The position numbers and the translations under genes are program-made. A stretch of 64,000 bases of DNA, from assembly GCF_020009625.1 (NCBI RefSeq), contig NZ_JAIHLP010000002.1:62001-126000 (forward strand), in the 5' to 3' direction. Source of the DNA: Leifsonia poae. GTDB taxonomy: Bacteria > Actinomycetota > Actinomycetes > Actinomycetales > Microbacteriaceae. The notes under the pieces are model-generated. The model was given only the letters and a program-made list of their open reading frames with translations, made no database searches and had not been told where the DNA came from. Each line of letters begins with the position of its first letter. The first letter of the stretch is position 1. This document shows, one piece after another, positions 61,034 through 64,000 of this stretch.

Positions 61034-63241
61034 ATGAGTTCCGTGGCGGTTCCGGCAGGCGAGGGCGCGTCGGTCGACACAGTCACGCTCGACTCCCGGC
61101 TGACCGGCGTTCTGGGTGCACGCACCGCGGCAGCGTTCGAGAAGGCGTTCGGGATGCGCACGGTCGCGGACCTGCTCAGCCACTATCCGCGCCGCTACGC
61201 CCGCCGCGGAGAACTCACCGCACTGGCGAATCTGCCGATCGACGAGAATGTCACGATCGTGGCCGAGGTGATCCGGGTGCAGGAGCGCTCGATGCGGGCG
61301 CGGCGGGGGTCGATCCTCGAGGTGAAGATCTCCGACGGCGAGGGGATCCTGACGCTCACCTTCTTCAACCAGGCCTGGCGGGCGAAAGACTTGGTGCCCG
61401 GTGTGCGCGGCATCTTCGCGGGCAAGGTCTCCGACTACCGGGGTGCGCTGCAGCTCGCTCACCCCGACTATGAACTCTTCGACGCCGACGACGCTGCGTC
61501 GGCCGCCGTCGGAACGGAGGCCGCGAAGAACTGGGCCCAGACTCCGATCCCGATCTACCCCGCGACTGGAACCGTCGCCAGCTGGCAGATGCAGAAGGGT
61601 GTCGAGCTCGCGCTCGACGCGCTCGGGCCGGTCGCCGATCCGGTGCCCGGCGAGATCGCCGCGCAGCGTGGATTGCTGCCGTTTCGCACGGCGCTGGAGC
61701 GCATCCATCGCCCTGAGAAGGATTCCCACTGGCAGCGGGCTCGTGATGCACTGCGTTTCCAGGAGGCATTCGTGCTGCAGACGGCCCTCGTGCAGCAGCG
61801 GGCCGCGGCGCGCCGGGTTGCCGCCACGCCGCGGGTGCCGACGCCGGGCGGGTTCCTCGAGAAGTTCGATGCCGCCCTGCCCTTCTCGCTGACCGACGAT
61901 CAGGATGTGGTCGGCGGTGAGATCGCGCGCGACCTCGCCGAGTCGGCCCCGATGAACCGGCTCGTGCAGGGTGAGGTCGGGTCGGGCAAGACGCTCGTCG
62001 CTCTGCGGGCGATGCTCGCGGTGGCCGACTCGGGCGGGCAGGCGGCGCTGCTCGCTCCGACCGAGGTGCTCGCCTCACAGCATCTGCGTTCGATCGTGAA
62101 GGTGCTCGGTCCCGATCTTGCGGCGCGGCTGATGCCGACGCTGCTCACCGGCCAGCTCACGGTCGCTGAGCGCAAGAAGGCGCTGTTGCGCACGGTGTCG
62201 GGGCAGGCGCGCATCGTCGTCGGAACGCACGCGCTGCTCGGTGACGCGGTGACGTTCTTCGACCTGGGTCTCGTCGTGGTGGACGAGCAGCACCGGTTCG
62301 GGGTCGAGCAACGGGAGGCGCTGAGGGCGAAGGGGGGAGTGCCGCCGCATGTGCTCGTGCTCACGGCCACGCCCATCCCGCGCACCGTCGCGATGACCGT
62401 GTTCGGCGATCTCGACGTGTCGACGATCGCCCAGCTGCCGGCAGGCCGTCAAGGGATCGAGAGTTTCGTGGTTCCCCTCGCCGACCGCCCGGGCTGGGAG
62501 AGGCGGATCTGGCAGCGTGCCGCCGAAGAGATCGGCAAAGACCGGCAGGTCTTCGTGGTGTGCCCGGCGATCAGCGGCAAGGAGACCGAAGACGACGGGG
62601 AGGAGCCCGGCGAGGCACCGACACGGCCGGTCGCGAACGTCGAGGCGGTCGCAGCGCAGGTGCGCGCCGATCCTCTCTTCGCCGGCGCGCGCATCGGGGT
62701 GCTGCACGGCCGGCTCGCGGCCGATGTCAAGGACGAGGTCATGCGCGCGTTCGCCGCAGGCACGCTCGACCTCATCGTCGCGACAACGGTGATCGAGGTC
62801 GGTGTCGATGTGCCGAACGCCTCGGCGATGGTGATCCTCGACGCGGATCGTTTCGGTGTCTCGCAGCTGCACCAGCTGCGCGGCCGGGTCGGCCGGGGCG
62901 GTGTTCCCGGTCTCTGCCTGATGGTCACCTCGGCCGAGCAGGAGACGCTCGCCCGCGAGCGGGTCGAGGCCGTCGCGGCGACCCTCGACGGCTTCGAACT
63001 CGCCACCGTCGACCTCGAGTTGCGTCGGGAGGGAGATGTGCTGGGCAGTCGGCAGTCCGGTGGCCGATCGTCGCTGCGGCTGCTCCGCGTCGTGACAGAC
63101 GGTGAACTCATCGCCGAGGCCCGCGAGGTCGCGCGCCAGACGCTGGAGACCGGCGGGGGACTGGCAGACCATCCGGCGCTGGCGGCCGCGCTGGCGAGGC
63201 GTCTCGACGCGAGCGAACGGGCGTTCCTCGCGAAATCCTGA
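61034..63241 (+). CDS. recG: ATP-dependent DNA helicase RecG
   Basis: 735 residues. The N-terminal wedge domain (OB fold) around VADLLSHYPRRYARRGEL and residues 75-130 is followed by helicase motifs: Walker A GEVGSGKTLVALRAM (about 311-325), DEQHRFGVEQRE (motif II), TATPIPRTVAMT (III), TTVIEVGVDVPNAS (V) and QLRGRVGRGGVPG (VI). The C-terminus has DLELRREGDVLGSRQSG. It regresses stalled forks and branch-migrates Holliday junctions. TACGAT (61022-61027) ends 6 bases before the ATG; no ribosome site, so probably leaderless. Confidence 0.97.
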   Translation: MSSVAVPAGEGASVDTVTLDSRLTGVLGARTAAAFEKAFGMRTVADLLSHYPRRYARRGELTALANLPIDENVTIVAEVIRVQERSMRARRGSILEVKISDGEGILTLTFFNQAWRAKDLVPGVRGIFAGKVSDYRGALQLAHPDYELFDADDAASAAVGTEAAKNWAQTPIPIYPATGTVASWQMQKGVELALDALGPVADPVPGEIAAQRGLLPFRTALERIHRPEKDSHWQRARDALRFQEAFVLQTALVQQRAAARRVAATPRVPTPGGFLEKFDAALPFSLTDDQDVVGGEIARDLAESAPMNRLVQGEVGSGKTLVALRAMLAVADSGGQAALLAPTEVLASQHLRSIVKVLGPDLAARLMPTLLTGQLTVAERKKALLRTVSGQARIVVGTHALLGDAVTFFDLGLVVVDEQHRFGVEQREALRAKGGVPPHVLVLTATPIPRTVAMTVFGDLDVSTIAQLPAGRQGIESFVVPLADRPGWERRIWQRAAEEIGKDRQVFVVCPAISGKETEDDGEEPGEAPTRPVANVEAVAAQVRADPLFAGARIGVLHGRLAADVKDEVMRAFAAGTLDLIVATTVIEVGVDVPNASAMVILDADRFGVSQLHQLRGRVGRGGVPGLCLMVTSAEQETLARERVEAVAATLDGFELATVDLELRREGDVLGSRQSGGRSSLRLLRVVTDGELIAEAREVARQTLETGGGLADHPALAAALARRLDASERAFLAKS

Positions 63242-63329
63242 CCGGACGATCGGTTCGCGACACGCCGGTTGCATTTTGGTAACAGATTCACAACGAAATG
63301 CCGGGTGCGGCGGGATAGTCTGAAGTTCT

Positions 63330-63812
63330 ATGAACAGGATCGCCGTTGTCCCTGGATCGTTCGACCCGGTCACGCTCGGGCATCTCGACGTGATCGAGCG
63401 CGCCGCCGGCCTGTTCGATGAGGTGCACGTCCTCGTGGTGCACAACCCCGACAAATCTGCGTTGCTGCCGATCGCGCAGCGGGTGTCGCTCATCGAGCGC
63501 TCCATCCAGGATGCGGGCATAGCGGGCACCATCGTCGTCGCGTCGTGGAGTGTCGGGCTGCTCGTCGACTACTGCACGGATGTGGGAGCGCATGTGCTCG
63601 TCAAAGGCATTCGGTCGCAGGTCGACGTCGCCTACGAGACGCCGATGGCGATCGTGAACCGCAATCTCGCGGCGGTCGAGACGATCTTCTTGCTCCCCGA
63701 TCCGGCGAACGCCCACGTCTCCAGCTCGCTCGTGCGTCAGGTTTCCGCGCTCGGCGGTGACGTGAGCCCGTACGTCCCTTCCGCCGTCTACGAGTATCTG
63801 CAGGAGACATGA
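63330..63812 (+). CDS. coaD: Phosphopantetheine adenylyltransferase
   Basis: 160 residues, the normal length. Nucleotidyltransferase motif [19 protein letters not shown] (T/HxGH), then [21 protein letters not shown] and [20 protein letters not shown]. Penultimate step of coenzyme A synthesis. TAGTCT (63316-63321) lies 8 bases before the ATG. Its stop overlaps the start of the next MoxR-type gene (ATGA). Confidence 0.96.
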   Translation: MNRIAVVPGSFDPVTLGHLDVIERAAGLFDEVHVLVVHNPDKSALLPIAQRVSLIERSIQDAGIAGTIVVASWSVGLLVDYCTDVGAHVLVKGIRSQVDVAYETPMAIVNRNLAAVETIFLLPDPANAHVSSSLVRQVSALGGDVSPYVPSAVYEYLQET

Positions 63813-64000
63813 ACAGTTACGCGACACGACAGCCGACGGAGTCGTCCGTCGCACCCGCCCAGGCGGAGCAGAGCGCGACTCCGGCCATGCAGCTCGACGA
63901 ACTGCGTCGTGCGGCCGAGCAGATCACCACCAATGTCGAATCGGTCATCGACGGCAAACACGACGCTGTTCGCACGGCGCTGACGGTGCTGCTCGCCGAG
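63809..64000 (+). CDS. MoxR-family ATPase (3' end outside window)
   Basis: 64 codons are visible from an ATG that overlaps the coaD stop. After a disordered start (about 28 residues), [37 protein letters not shown] matches the N-terminal helices of MoxR ATPases that precede the Walker A motif. It would be a second MoxR in the genome, distinct from the one at 47020 (low identity in this segment). Partner genes, if any, lie beyond the window. Confidence 0.75.
   Translation, partial: MNSYATRQPTESSVAPAQAEQSATPAMQLDELRRAAEQITTNVESVIDGKHDAVRTALTVLLAE

Overview
The window is high-GC actinobacterial DNA. The block leuC-leuD-murA-plsC-gpsA-ddl-DUF3515-thiL-rsmD-recG-coaD, the many start codons that appear to be leaderless, and the protein sequences themselves point to Microbacteriaceae (Leifsonia-like). 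The family is an inference from gene content and order; no database was searched.

Layout. 1-316: edge of an old integrative element (excisionase-like HTH plus the stub of an integrase). 447-10254: a sugar-utilisation locus with GH3 glycosidase, a NagB-like isomerase, an ABC importer, a divergent BadF-type kinase and GH4 glycosidase, and a GntR regulator. 10402-15716: transporters (one frameshifted), a cysteine hydrolase and a steroid-reductase-like membrane protein. 15745-23335: two OmpR-type two-component systems around a polyprenol-type glycosyltransferase, a DedA protein and a GT39-like membrane transferase, then a COG4705 membrane protein. 23428-31832: sufS-sufU, a divergent MarR/EamA pair with a symmetric operator region, a Dyp-type peroxidase, an OpuA-type compatible-solute importer and an AlaX-like editing protein. 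31855-35820: an MBL-fold hydrolase, a CopB-type copper ATPase gene broken by one missing base, a lipid kinase and tRNA-Glu(CTC).

35993-52213 is the most interesting part. A yybP-ykoY-type (Mn2+) riboswitch precedes a TerC-family gene whose stop overlaps the start of a PP2C phosphatase. The chain continues almost without gaps through an FHA protein, a membrane Ser/Thr kinase with an outer Fn3-like domain and an FHA-like/HTH putative regulator. A second run, after its own promoter, has a 1757-residue surface protein of about eleven Ig-like repeats, MoxR, DUF58, a transglutaminase-like membrane protein that has lost all three catalytic residues, and another FHA protein. I read this as an envelope machine built from MoxR, DUF58 and TgpA-like parts that is controlled by phosphorylation and linked to manganese status; the parts are seen, the joint function is inferred.

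52250-63812 holds biosynthetic and housekeeping genes. leuCD is preceded by a 14-codon leader peptide with three consecutive Leu codons and a hairpin, a candidate leucine attenuator. leuC, leuD, murA, plsC, gpsA and ddl overlap or nearly touch. The window ends inside a second MoxR-type ATPase gene.
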